Shown here one piece after another: positions 1 through 8,859 of a stretch of 64,000 nucleotides of DNA. Source of the DNA: Phaeobacter cretensis. GTDB lineage: Bacteria; Pseudomonadota; Alphaproteobacteria; Rhodobacterales; Rhodobacteraceae. The notes under the pieces were generated by a model. It searched no databases. It saw nothing but the letters and a program-made list of their open reading frames with translations, and was not told where the DNA came from. The first letter of the stretch is position 1. Each line of letters begins with the position of its first letter. The translations under genes and the position numbers were made by a program. The stretch spans positions 682,001 to 746,000 of the forward strand of contig NZ_JBKBEU010000001.1 in NCBI RefSeq assembly GCF_047372505.1, given 5' to 3'.

Positions 1-1022
1 TCGATCAGGCCTTTTGCCTTAGCTATGAGCGCGCGGGCGTCTATGCCTTTGGCATCCATTTCCGCCACCCAACGATCAACAACCGGCCGGGAGCGGTCCT
101 TAAACCGGGCGACCTCAGCCTCGGACAGCTGGATGATTGTATTGCCCGCATCTTCGGCAATTTCCCTGCCGGGCGCATCTTTCTCCCACATCACTCTGGC
201 AGCCATCTCAGAAAGAATAAGTCCGGATTCTGCATCAATCGCGGCACGGATGTCTTCAGGCAGGCTGTTATACTTGGCTCGGTTCATAGCCAGAACAATC
301 GTAGCGGTATAAAGAGATTCCTCTCCAACAAACTCTGTATGGTGTGTAACCAGCTCAGAGAGTTTGATCGCAGGCGTGACTTCCCATGGGATCACTGTGC
401 CCGAAACCACCCCTTTTGACAGGGCCTCGGGAATGGCAGGCAAAGGGAGCCCGACCGGCGTTGCCCCCAGTTCCTTGAGCATGTCGTTGATGACACGCGT
501 TGGTGCACGTATCTTTAGCCCCTCCAGGTCTTCAACCTGTTTCACAGCAGACGCTGTATGGATAACGCCCGGACCATGAACCCACGCCCCCAGAACCTTG
601 ACGTCTTTGTACTCACCGTCCTGCAGGTCCGTTTCGACCAAATCCTGAAATGCTTTTGATGTGGCCACCGGATCGGTCATCATAAAGGGCAGCTCGAAAA
701 CTTCGGTTTGTGGGAAGCGGCCAGGGGTATATCCTACAACAGTCATGATGATATCAGCCACGCCGTCAATGGCCTGGTCCATCAGCCCCGATGGTTTGCC
801 GCCAAGGGCCATTGAGTCGAAATGTTCGATCTTTAGCTTGCCACCTGCACGCTCCTCAACGGCGGTTGCCCAGGGTTTGAGAATATGTTTCGGCACCGTT
901 GCCGGTGCCGGCAAGAACTGGTGCAGGTTAAGTGTAACCTCCTGCGCCAGTGCGCTTGCAGGCATAAGCCCAATAGCCAACACAGCAGTCGCCGCGAATT
1001 TGAGGCTTGTAAGACGTTTCAT
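1..1022 (-). CDS. TRAP transporter substrate-binding protein (DctP type), 3' end outside window
   Basis: This gene runs off the left edge; about 340 codons are visible. The product begins with a Sec signal peptide (MKRLTSLKF, hydrophobic core, cleavage near ALAQE) and continues as a DctP-type periplasmic solute receptor of a tripartite ATP-independent (TRAP) carrier, with typical stretches such as LKIRAPTRV and VIPWEV. The start at 1022 has a strong ribosome-binding site (GGGAGG) seven bases upstream. It lies 33 bp downstream of the P450 gene on the same strand, so the two are probably co-transcribed. The ligand cannot be told from sequence; linkage to a P450 suggests a substrate the P450 oxidises. 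The membrane subunits DctQ and DctM would be expected beyond the edge. Confidence 0.85.
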   Translation of the reverse strand, partial: MKRLTSLKFAATAVLAIGLMPASALAQEVTLNLHQFLPAPATVPKHILKPWATAVEERAGGKLKIEHFDSMALGGKPSGLMDQAIDGVADIIMTVVGYTPGRFPQTEVFELPFMMTDPVATSKAFQDLVETDLQDGEYKDVKVLGAWVHGPGVIHTASAVKQVEDLEGLKIRAPTRVINDMLKELGATPVGLPLPAIPEALSKGVVSGTVIPWEVTPAIKLSELVTHHTEFVGEESLYTATIVLAMNRAKYNSLPEDIRAAIDAESGLILSEMAARVMWEKDAPGREIAEDAGNTIIQLSEAEVARFKDRSRPVVDRWVAEMDAKGIDARALIAKAKGLI

Positions 1023-1055
1023 GTGGTTCCTCCCTTTTTTATATCTCGTGCTTTA

Positions 1056-2246
1056 TCAGTTCAGCGTAACAGGCAGGCTGAGTGGCCCGCGAAAACCAAA
1101 TCCCCAAAACTTGACTGCACCGGGGTCCTGCAAACTCATCTTTGGAAACCGGTCAAACAGCATCGGAAGAACGATCTGCGCCAACATCCTTCGGGCGATA
1201 TGGGTGCCCTGGCAGAAATGCGGGCCATTCCCGAATGCCTGGTGGGGTGTTTTGGGGCGAAAGATATTAAACTCTTCCGGCCTGTCATACAGATCCTCAT
1301 CGTGACAGGCTGAGGCTTGCGAAGTCATCACCACTTCGCCTTTGGCAATCGCATGACCGCGGATTTCGGTGTCTTCCATCGCAAGGCGCGAACTGACCTG
1401 TATCGGGGCCACCCAGCGTATCCCCTCTTCAAAAGCAGCATTCCAAAGCGTGTCGGCCTTGCAGGCCTCAAATTGCTCAGGGTTTGTAAGCAACCCATAG
1501 AGAATGGTGAGCAGCGCATCACGCGGCTCGTTTATTCCGCCCCCAATTGCGATCTTGATATTGGCATGGATCTGGCTTTTCTCGATTGGGTGATCCGCGT
1601 TGACCATGGCCGATAACGCGGATTGATCGGGCGTGGCACTGACCCGTTTGATGCACTTGTCGAACAACGCGTCCATTGCCGTGTTGGCACGGTCCGAGAC
1701 ATCATAAAGTTCAGGCGCATTGCCGAAATTGCCTGCCCCGTCAATCAACGCCTGTGACCAGTGGATCATCTCTTGGTCTGACGCCTCCGGAATGCCCAGA
1801 AGATGGGTTAGGCAACGGGCTGACAGTGGTGCCGCGAGTGCGGAAAACAAATCAACCGTTTCGCCGCGTGGCAGTCGCCCGATATAGTTTTCTGCCACTT
1901 GTGTATAAATATCTTGCCAACATCCGGTGATGTTACGGGGCGCAAAGGCCGGAGCCATGGCATTGCGCTCTCGTTTATGAGCTTCACCATCCTTACGCAT
2001 CAACGTGTCGGCCTGAAAGGCACGCCTCATAGGAGTGCGCGGGTCATTTGAACTGAACAGTTCCCAGTTTTCTTTGACCTGTCTCGTGTCCGCCGCTTTG
2101 GTCAGCAAAATTCTGTTGATGGAGGGAATGCGTAAGACTGGCGACTGGGCCCGCAGGCGTTTGTAGATCGAATATGGGTCTTCCGTCAGCTGAGCGATCG
2201 CGATCTGATCGTCAACAGGGATCGCCTGTAAGCTGGATAAGGGCAT
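1056..2246 (-). CDS. Cytochrome P450
   Basis: A 396-residue soluble bacterial P450 monooxygenase. The heme-binding loop FGNGPHFCQG places the axial cysteine at residue 345, and the ExxR pair is E274/R277. The I-helix reads GGGINEPRD (235-243) in place of the usual (A/G)GxDT, so the common acid-threonine pair for proton delivery is altered. The open frame extends upstream to 2417, but that part overlaps the divergent LysR gene; the ATG at 2246, preceded by AGGA, is chosen. No ferredoxin or reductase gene is visible nearby. Substrate unknown; the adjacent TRAP receptor and divergent LysR gene suggest an inducible uptake and oxidation unit. Confidence 0.88.
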   Translation of the reverse strand: MPLSSLQAIPVDDQIAIAQLTEDPYSIYKRLRAQSPVLRIPSINRILLTKAADTRQVKENWELFSSNDPRTPMRRAFQADTLMRKDGEAHKRERNAMAPAFAPRNITGCWQDIYTQVAENYIGRLPRGETVDLFSALAAPLSARCLTHLLGIPEASDQEMIHWSQALIDGAGNFGNAPELYDVSDRANTAMDALFDKCIKRVSATPDQSALSAMVNADHPIEKSQIHANIKIAIGGGINEPRDALLTILYGLLTNPEQFEACKADTLWNAAFEEGIRWVAPIQVSSRLAMEDTEIRGHAIAKGEVVMTSQASACHDEDLYDRPEEFNIFRPKTPHQAFGNGPHFCQGTHIARRMLAQIVLPMLFDRFPKMSLQDPGAVKFWGFGFRGPLSLPVTLN

Positions 2247-2351
2247 ATTAGGTCCTAAGAATGCGGTGGTTTGAAACGGTAGGCAGCGATTTCTCATTGG
2301 GCAATCCGATGGATTTGATAGTGTGGTTCGAAAAATTCGATAGGATGCATA
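2247..2351. promoter_or_regulatory. Divergent promoter region between P450 and LysR genes
   Basis: This 105-bp gap lies between two divergent start codons, the usual place for LysR control of a neighbour and of itself. Small dyads are visible (ATCCGATGGAT near 2305 and TTCGAA near 2334), but no clear T-N11-A operator stands out, so the regulatory role is inferred from gene layout. Confidence 0.4.
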
Positions 2352-3263
2352 ATGCCACCAGATCCCCTTGCTTTGGACTTCACTGCTCTGCGCACCCTGC
2401 GATTGGTCTATGCCCATGGGAGTTTCTCACGCGCAGCCGAAACGCTCGGTGTGACCCAATCGACAATCAGCTACACGATGACACGCTTACGAGACGTGTT
2501 CAGAGATCCGCTATTTGTGCGACAAGGCAGCAGTATGGTGGCAACCGAACGATGCCATGAAATCGCGGCCCAAGCCGAACAGCTGATCAATCAGTTTGAA
2601 ACAATGACCGCCCAACGGAAGTTTGACCCGGGCGAAGCCTCGGTCGAAATCGGCCTCAGCTGCAACTACTACGAGCGCGTAACCATCTTGCCCCATGTCA
2701 TACGGACGCTCCGACGTGAGGCCCCGGGTATCAAACTCAAGGTGATCTCATCATCTGCGCAGGGCAAACAGCAGTTGTTGCGCTCCGAAAGCGATATTCT
2801 GATTGGTCCGATCAAAATCGAGGACACCGGCTACTACAAAAGGTCGCTCTTGCAAGAAGAATATGCCTGCGTCATGGATCCATCGAACCCTCTGGCCAAG
2901 GACAGACTGAGCATTGAGCAATTTGTCAACGCGCCGCAAGTTGTCGTGAACTATGGTGGAAACTTCCGGTCCAAGTTTCTGATTGTAATGGAAGCCGCCG
3001 GACATGTGCCAAATACAGTGCTGGAAATACCTAGCCCGGCAAACCTGCCCGAGCTCCTGGCGCGCACAGATATGATTGCCACGGTCCCCTCCCGTATCAG
3101 CCAGATGTTTGGGAGCTCAGTGGCGTCGGTTCCCTGCCCTTTTCTGGCCCAGTTCGCGATCGACCTCTATTGGACTGCAAGGACCCATGTATCCGCGCCC
3201 CATATGTGGCTACGTTCCAAGATCGCCGAGGCGGCATCGCGTATCACAGTGGAAGAAACGTAA
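2352..3263 (+). CDS. LysR-family transcriptional regulator
   Basis: A 303-residue LysR-type regulator. The N-terminal winged helix-turn-helix covers about residues 9-68 (RAAETLGVTQSTISYTMTRL is the HTH), followed by a periplasmic-binding-protein-like co-inducer domain to the end. The start has AGGA eight bases upstream. It is transcribed away from the P450/TRAP unit with a 105-bp shared gap, which is the classic arrangement for a LysR activator of that unit. The effector is unknown. Confidence 0.85.
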   Translation: MPPDPLALDFTALRTLRLVYAHGSFSRAAETLGVTQSTISYTMTRLRDVFRDPLFVRQGSSMVATERCHEIAAQAEQLINQFETMTAQRKFDPGEASVEIGLSCNYYERVTILPHVIRTLRREAPGIKLKVISSSAQGKQQLLRSESDILIGPIKIEDTGYYKRSLLQEEYACVMDPSNPLAKDRLSIEQFVNAPQVVVNYGGNFRSKFLIVMEAAGHVPNTVLEIPSPANLPELLARTDMIATVPSRISQMFGSSVASVPCPFLAQFAIDLYWTARTHVSAPHMWLRSKIAEAASRITVEET

Positions 3264-3667
3264 ACGCGATAGCTGTTTGCCACTTTCAGTTAAACTGATC
3301 GGTTTTCCAAGAAGTCGGGAAAAGATGTGTGACAGCCCCCCTCCCACGACGAGAGTCTTCCCGCTTGTCCCAGCCAAGAGGAGCAGGTTCTCTGCGGTTG
3401 GCCGACTACAGAATTTCGGTGATGCCGTTATCCAAATCTGCCTGAACTGGTAGGGTTCACTTGGGATGTTTCTCAGCCAAACAGCGAATTTCGTCGAAAG
3501 CCTTGTGCGGCTCTTCAGGCAGCCCGGGCCACGCCCTGCTACATCACACTGTCCCACCGTCAGAAAACACCGAACTGGGGCGGTCCTATTGCAGCGTCAT
3601 CGGCGCGCTGAGCCTGTTGACTGACAGGTGCGGAAATCCAAATTCGCAAATTAAACAAGATGCAGTC
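3264..3667. other. Intergenic stretch without a recognisable gene
   Basis: About 400 bp between the LysR gene and the convergent mtoX-linked gene. On the minus strand a short open stretch ending at 3457 reads like the tail of a lost gene (WPGLPEEPHKAFDEIR), but there is no start, family or domain to support it. No RNA gene or clear terminator was seen. Confidence 0.3.
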
Positions 3668-4339
3668 TCAGTGCGGCATGTAAGCTGAGTAAATGCCGAA
3701 TGCTCCGACCAAAATCAAACTCGACGCCCAAACCACATCCAAGTTAAACCATGTGCGTGAAAGAAATTTGAGACCAAGCCAAAAATAGATCACCACAGCA
3801 ATCACTCCGCCAGCGATCGTCATGGAGAACGTATGTACAGCGGCGACTGCAAAAGCTGTGACGATGTTGTCACCCATTAGATTTTGCGCTGCCAAGTGGC
3901 CTGTCTCAGTCGCACCAATGGCGCAGATGCCCAGATAGATCGGGACCAACATCAGCCCCGCGCCATGCGCCATAGCCGCGAGAAACGACCAAAGTGCCAA
4001 ACGCGCTGGATGCACCCGCGCCAGGAATTTCGGATGCCGCCTGTTGATAAGCAGATAGATCCCCATTGCGATGACCAAAAGGCCCGCAGCAATGCGAATT
4101 TCAACCTCCCACTCGATCAGCATAATCATCAATGTAAACGGTAGCAAAATACCGACCATTGCCAGAAAATGTCCAAGGGCAAGCATCGCCAATGCCTTTG
4201 GCATGGCTTTGGGATCACGTTCCATCAGAGCTGCGGAGACAGCAAGCGGCCAGCCCATTCCAGGGTTAACACCATGATAGAAGCCCGAAAAAATGACGGC
4301 CCCCCAGAGGGCCGTCGCAGAAGCAAGTTCATCAACCAT
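3668..4339 (-). CDS. Polytopic membrane protein coupled to mtoX
   Basis: A 223-residue integral membrane protein with about six or seven hydrophobic spans. Two histidine-containing motifs stand out: FYHGVNPGMGWPL near residue 20 and AMAHGAGLM near residue 123. The first loosely resembles the HxxGPGHGK signature of NicO/RcnA-type metal exporters, but the match is weak and I do not assign a function. Its ATG follows directly on the stop codon of the methanethiol oxidase gene (TAAATG), so translation is almost certainly coupled. A role in handling sulfide, a metal or oxidation products for MtoX is an inference from this coupling only. Confidence 0.7.
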   Translation of the reverse strand: MVDELASATALWGAVIFSGFYHGVNPGMGWPLAVSAALMERDPKAMPKALAMLALGHFLAMVGILLPFTLMIMLIEWEVEIRIAAGLLVIAMGIYLLINRRHPKFLARVHPARLALWSFLAAMAHGAGLMLVPIYLGICAIGATETGHLAAQNLMGDNIVTAFAVAAVHTFSMTIAGGVIAVVIYFWLGLKFLSRTWFNLDVVWASSLILVGAFGIYSAYMPH

Positions 4340-5740
4340 TTAGACAGATGGGTAGCAAAAACTGTCGGTGGAGCAGTCGCCACCTTCAAGCCGGATCTGG
4401 TGTGACCTTAGCCCCTTCGGGAAATCGATGTAGAAATCCTTGTTAAGCGTCAGGCCACCATTCTCGCCCACGTCGGCCATTACCATCTGCCCGCCTTCGT
4501 CATCAGGGTAAAACTGGTCGTCCCAAGTAGAGTAGAGCGAGTTTGTCCAGTATACACGTTTGCCGTCGCGACTGATTTCAACCATCTGCGGCCCGTAGGC
4601 AAAGGGTTTGCCGTTTGTGTGGTTCTCACCTTTTGCGATACCACCCAGTTCAACCTTGCCTGCAAGTACAGGATTCATCGGGTCGCTTACATCATACTGG
4701 TGCATTTCCCCCAAGCCCCAGCACGCCACATACAGGTATTTGTCATCCAAGCTAAGGTCGATGTCAGTGACCAGCGGTGGAACGGCGCTAAAACCTTGCA
4801 GGAGTGGGGGCAGGTTTGCAGGGTCTTCAGGACGCGGATCAATAGTGATGGTTTTCTTGGATTGCCACACGCCGTCGTCGTCGCGCCACCACGTAAAGAT
4901 AGCCCCTTGCAGGTTGGTCGTATCCACCACGACGCCGCAGAACCCATATGACTTGGTTGGATCGTGCGCGGGACGTATTTCCAGAGCCATCTGGTAGTTG
5001 TCGCCAAAATCCATGGTCTGAATATTTTTTCGCGCACGCAGATCCCAGAAGTGAATCGAGTGCCCATATTTATTGGACAGCAAATCCTCGGGTACGACGC
5101 CGTTCTCGAACTGCGGTGGTAGCCCCCATTCGGAACTGACCATGTAGTCCTGCGGCAGGTTCCACCAGAAGTCATAGTGTTTGTCTTGCTTGCCTCGGTC
5201 CATCTCGTATTGACCGATGATCTCGAAGGTTTCGCAATCCATGATAAAGATACCCGGAGGGCCATCGGTGCCATCTTCGCCACCTCCACCCAAGCAAGAG
5301 ACATAAATGCCTTCGGGGCCGCAATGGATCGTATGGGGGCGGGAATAGCCCGTCTTGGAGAACAATTCCTCAGGCTCTATCGTCTTGTGAATATGGGCTT
5401 TGAGCGGCTCTTTTACGTCGATGACATAAATGCGCGAGGAGCGAATGCCCGGCACAATCAGATATCGTCGCTCAAGGAAGGCGTGACCCGAAAGTGGAGA
5501 AAGAGAAGATGAACAAGCGTTCCAGCCGAAGTGATGAAATTCATCACCTTTGTTGGGCACAATCACCTGATGGACAATCTGACCATAGGTGTCTGAGCCA
5601 GGCTTGAGGTCAATGACGGCAATACCATCGGATTGCGAGCCATCAGGGCTTAGCATTACTGTAAAGGCGTAGTTTTCAATAGGCGCTTCCATTGCAAGTT
5701 TTGGCGATGCATGGAATGTCGGATCAGGTCTCAGATTCAT
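4340..5740 (-). CDS. mtoX: Methanethiol oxidase (selenium-binding protein SBP56 family)
   Basis: A 466-residue SBP56 protein, the family that includes human SELENBP1 and bacterial MtoX, which oxidise methanethiol to formaldehyde, hydrogen sulfide and hydrogen peroxide. Family landmarks are DEFHHFGWNACSSS near residue 66 (HHxGWNxCSSC in relatives, so the second cysteine of that pair is serine here), SRPHTIHCG, YDFWWNLP, and the C-terminal GGDCSTDSF. No signal peptide is present at the N-terminus (MNLRPDPTFH), in contrast to exported bacterial MtoX enzymes. The start has GGGAGG upstream. The gene heads a two-gene unit with the membrane protein. In marine roseobacters methanethiol comes from DMSP demethiolation. 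Confidence 0.9.
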   Translation of the reverse strand: MNLRPDPTFHASPKLAMEAPIENYAFTVMLSPDGSQSDGIAVIDLKPGSDTYGQIVHQVIVPNKGDEFHHFGWNACSSSLSPLSGHAFLERRYLIVPGIRSSRIYVIDVKEPLKAHIHKTIEPEELFSKTGYSRPHTIHCGPEGIYVSCLGGGGEDGTDGPPGIFIMDCETFEIIGQYEMDRGKQDKHYDFWWNLPQDYMVSSEWGLPPQFENGVVPEDLLSNKYGHSIHFWDLRARKNIQTMDFGDNYQMALEIRPAHDPTKSYGFCGVVVDTTNLQGAIFTWWRDDDGVWQSKKTITIDPRPEDPANLPPLLQGFSAVPPLVTDIDLSLDDKYLYVACWGLGEMHQYDVSDPMNPVLAGKVELGGIAKGENHTNGKPFAYGPQMVEISRDGKRVYWTNSLYSTWDDQFYPDDEGGQMVMADVGENGGLTLNKDFYIDFPKGLRSHQIRLEGGDCSTDSFCYPSV

Positions 5741-5979
5741 ATCGTTCCTCCCAGTTTGAAATGAATATCCTGTCAGGTCTGTTTTCTACGGGCTTCATTT
5801 ATCTCTTATTACAAGAGCACTTGTTAGCTTAGCGACGGCTCTCATCCGAACGCTAACACCAAAGTTAATAAAACTCCGAGTTAAAATTCGACCGGTTGCA
5901 GAGTGTTCGTTCGAGAATGGTGCCTCTAACAGCAGCGTTTGGGAGAAATGAGCAAAAATACAGCCCCTGTTGTTAGGCT

Positions 5980-6265
5980 CCAGACTCATTGATTTACAGC
6001 CAGAATAGGACCGTTGCAGCGAGAGCGATGGCCGAGAGGAACACCTTTGGGCATCTGTCATATTGGGTGGCGACGCGCCGCCAATCCTTCAGGCATCCGA
6101 ACATGATCTCAATGCGGTTGCGTCGTTTGTAGCGGCGCTTGTCGTATCGGACAGGCTTGTCGCGTGACTTTCGACCTGGGACAGGACTTTATTCCCCTGT
6201 CATTAAGGGCTTCGCGGAACCAATCTGCGTCATAGCCTCGATCTCCCAGCAGCCAGTCAGCCGGT
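5980..6265 (-). mobile_element. IS5-family transposase remnant (3' part only)
   Basis: On the minus strand the conserved C-terminal transposase text is readable: ADWLLGDRGYDADWFREALN, then after a frame change DKPVRYDKRRYKRRNRIEI, and finally ending ATVLFWL with a stop at 5994. This is the DDE-transposase tail of an IS5-family (IS427-like) element, frameshifted and missing its first half. Its right boundary runs directly into a truncated aldehyde dehydrogenase gene, so the element or a deletion from it probably removed the 5' end of that gene. The left limit is placed just past the stop codon and is approximate. Confidence 0.75.
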
Positions 6266-7441
6266 GCCGAAGAGCTGGCCCAATTGATCACTGCCGAGCA
6301 AGGCAAACCGCTCAACGGGCTTGGCTCCCGGTTTGAAATGGGCGGTGCCCAGGCCTGGGCGAGATACACCGCAGAACTATCGCTGCCGGTCAAGGTGCTG
6401 CAGGAGGATTCCGAAGGCCGGATAGAGCTGCACCGCAAACCGCTGGGTGTGGTCGCATCAATCACCCCTTGGAACTACCCGGTAATGATTGCGGTTTGGC
6501 ACATCCTGCCAGCGCTGCGGACCGGCAATACCGTGGTGATCAAACCTTCGCCGCTGACGCCGCTCAGCACATTATGGCTGGTGGGGCTGCTGAACGAGGT
6601 GCTGCCTGCAGGCGTCCTGAACTGTGTCACCGGCGATGACCAGGCTGAGAATCTGGGGGCAGCGATGTCCACCCATCCGGGCATCCGCAAGATCGTCTTC
6701 ACCGGCTCCTGTGCCACGGGGCAGGAAATCATGGCCTCGGCGGCACCGACGATGAAACGGTTGACGCTGGAGATGGGCGGCAACGACGCGGGCATCGTGC
6801 TGCCCGACGCCGATCCCCAGGCGATTGCCGAAGGATTGTTCTGGGGCGCCTTTATCAACAACGGCCAGACCTGCGCCGCGCTGAAGCGTCTATATGTGCA
6901 TGAGGACATCCACGATGCGGTGTGCGCCGCGCTGGTAGAATTTGCGCGCAGCATCCCGGTTGGGCCCGGCTCTGACGAAGCGTCCATTCTCGGCCCTGTC
7001 CAAAACCCTGCGCAGCACGCCAAACTATCGCGTTTGGTGGCTGCCGCCAGTCGCAACGGGCACGTCCTGCTGGGCGGCAACCCCGGTGAGGGGCTGTTCT
7101 TTGAACCGACCATCATCACAGGTCTCAGCAATGGCGATCCACTGGTAGATGAGGAACAGTTTGGCCCGGCTCTGCCGGTGATCAAATACCGCGACGTGGA
7201 AGAGGCGATAGCCGCCGCCAACGACAGCCCCAACGGGCTGGGCGGGTCGGTATGGTCCAGAGATACAGCCACGGCGCGCAGCGTCGCGGCGCGGCTGGAA
7301 TGCGGGTCTGTCTGGATCAACAAGCACGGCGCCATTCAGCCGAATGCGCCCTTTGGCGGTGTGAAATCCTCTGGACTGGGCGTGGAGTTCAGCGAAGAAG
7401 GTCTAAAGGAATACACCTATATCCAAGTGATGTTCACCTGA
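6263..7441 (+). pseudogene. Aldehyde dehydrogenase, 5'-truncated
   Basis: An NAD(P)-dependent aldehyde dehydrogenase missing about the first 80 residues. The remaining part keeps the catalytic cysteine (NNGQTCAAL), the general-base glutamate (LEMGGN), the cofactor loop FTGSCATGQ and the closing PFGGVKSSG motif. The readable homology starts at AEELAQLITAEQG right at the junction with the IS5 remnant; there is no ATG, only an in-frame TTG at 6284 without a convincing ribosome-binding site. The N-terminal part of the NAD-binding fold is lost, so the product is probably non-functional even if made. Confidence 0.8.
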
Positions 7442-7482
7442 CCTAGTGGACCGAGGCTACCGTCTTGGTCCACTACCAGGTT

Positions 7483-7857
7483 CTAACCAGCAAGGTCGTA
7501 ACGTTCTCGCGCTGACTCGATTTCCGGTTGTTTCTCCACAGCCCAAGCCGCCATGGCACCAATCGGTTCAAACAGCGATCTGCCCAGATCGGTGATTGTG
7601 TAGTCTACGCGCGGCGGAATAACTGGTGTGACCTTACGTGTTACCAGCCCGTCCCGTTCCAACTGCCTTAGCGTCTGTGTCAGCATCCGCTGAGATACAT
7701 CCGGGATCGCCCGCTGAATTGCAGAGAACCGGTATTCGCCATCCCGCAACAGCAGAATGACCAGCAAGCTCCATTTACCACTGATCTGCGCCAGCACTGT
7801 GCGAATTGGACAGAGATCCAATCCCAACCTTTGTTCAATTTCTTCACGCCGTTTCAT
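7483..7857 (-). CDS. HxlR-family transcriptional regulator
   Basis: A 124-residue winged-helix regulator of the HxlR family. Typical features are the LCPIRTVLAQISGKWSLLV start with a cysteine at position 16, the recognition region IPDVSQRMLTQTLRQLERDG, and the wing ending in DYTITDLGRSL. Many family members sense electrophiles or oxidants through that N-terminal cysteine. It diverges from a secreted NTF2-like gene and a YceI gene; the shared gap holds paired palindromes that fit an HxlR operator. Confidence 0.88.
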   Translation of the reverse strand: MKRREEIEQRLGLDLCPIRTVLAQISGKWSLLVILLLRDGEYRFSAIQRAIPDVSQRMLTQTLRQLERDGLVTRKVTPVIPPRVDYTITDLGRSLFEPIGAMAAWAVEKQPEIESARERYDLAG

Positions 7858-7868
7858 ACATCCCCCTT

Positions 7869-7922
7869 AGTTACTAAAAAGTGCCTACTTCCAACTAAAT
7901 TTTATAGTTATTATTAGTAACT
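7869..7922. promoter_or_regulatory. Candidate HxlR operator pair
   Basis: AGTTACTAA at 7869-7877 and TTAGTAACT at 7914-7922 form a perfect 9-bp inverted repeat with 36 bp between the arms. The first arm is also a palindrome itself (TAGT-T-ACTA, 7868-7876). The pair sits between the divergent HxlR and NTF2-like genes in an AT-rich stretch that would carry both promoters, as expected for autoregulation by a dimeric winged-helix protein. Confidence 0.6.
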
Positions 7923-7962
7923 GAATATATCGACTCACGCAATCACTTCGAAAGAAACCAAG

Positions 7963-8802
7963 ATGAGCATCGCGAAAACGACGGCGGCAGCGGCAGCTGC
8001 CCTCCTAACCACCTCAATTGGCAGTGTGGCAGCTGCCACTCCCGCGGACAACAAGGCGACCGCTGTTGCACTGCTAGAGCAAGGCCTGGCGAAGGGGGAT
8101 CGAGCATTCATTCTCTCTCATGTCGCTGAAAACTATATCCAGCATAACCCATTGGCCGCGGATGGCCGTGAAGGTCTTTTGGGATTTGTCGATTTTCTGG
8201 AAACTCTGGAGCCGCCAGTTGAGGTAAACCCACTAAGGGTGTTTGCAGATGAGAAGTTTGTCGTAATCCATCAGGCAGCCGAGTTTATGGGCCCCAAAGT
8301 GGTGATTGATCTGTTTCGTTTCGAAAACGGCAAAGTTGTAGAGCATTGGGACGCAATCCAGGACGATGTGGCCGACACTGCAAACGGCCGTTCCATGACC
8401 GGCGGCACAACCGAAATCACTGATCTGGACAAGACCGACTCCAACAAAACGCTGGTCACGAAACTGGTCCAAGATGTTCTGATGGGTGGCAATCTTGCGG
8501 CCATCGACGACTACATCCGTGCCGATTACATGCAGCACAGCCCCTATGTGCCCGATACCCGCGATGGGCTGAAAAGCTTTATCAACGGCCTGGCGGAAAG
8601 CGACATCTCCTTTGCCTACACAGCGCTGTACAATGTCGTGGCTGAGGGCAATTTCGTGATGACTCAGGCTGAGGGGATATACGACGGCACACCCGTTGCT
8701 TTCTACGATCTGTGGCGCGTCGAGGACGGGCTAATCGCCGAACATTGGGACGCGGTTCAGGAAATCCCTACGGAATTCGCCCACACCAACGGCATGTTCT
8801 GA
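7963..8802 (+). CDS. Exported protein with two tandem NTF2/SnoaL-like domains
   Basis: A 279-residue protein with a Sec signal peptide (MSIAKTTAAAAAALLTTS, cleavage near VAAA) followed by two copies of an NTF2-like (SnoaL-type) fold. The repeats align through YIQHNPLAADGREGL near residue 63 and YMQHSPYVPDTRDGL near residue 188, each ending in an EHWDA(I/V)Q motif. Such domains bind small hydrophobic ligands or act as isomerases or hydrolases; the ligand here is unknown. The gene is the first of a probable two-gene unit with yceI and is likely under the divergent HxlR regulator. Confidence 0.75.
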   Translation: MSIAKTTAAAAAALLTTSIGSVAAATPADNKATAVALLEQGLAKGDRAFILSHVAENYIQHNPLAADGREGLLGFVDFLETLEPPVEVNPLRVFADEKFVVIHQAAEFMGPKVVIDLFRFENGKVVEHWDAIQDDVADTANGRSMTGGTTEITDLDKTDSNKTLVTKLVQDVLMGGNLAAIDDYIRADYMQHSPYVPDTRDGLKSFINGLAESDISFAYTALYNVVAEGNFVMTQAEGIYDGTPVAFYDLWRVEDGLIAEHWDAVQEIPTEFAHTNGMF

Positions 8803-8859
8803 CAGCGCTTGTTCATTAAACACACATCAAAGTTCAACACACATCCAAAAGGAAACACT

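Noticed and set aside
2247..2417. Longer N-terminus for the P450
   Set aside because: It would overlap the divergent LysR gene and its promoter, and lacks P450-like sequence; the ATG at 2246 has its own AGGA.
3380..3460. Minus-strand open tail ending at 3457 with protein-like composition
   Set aside because: No start codon, no family match and a stop just upstream; mentioned only in the gap entry.
6475..7335. Long minus-strand frame opposite the aldehyde dehydrogenase
   Set aside because: Shadow frame of a GC-rich gene: the plus strand has clear aldehyde dehydrogenase motifs while the minus reading is Ser/Pro/Ala-rich without any domain.
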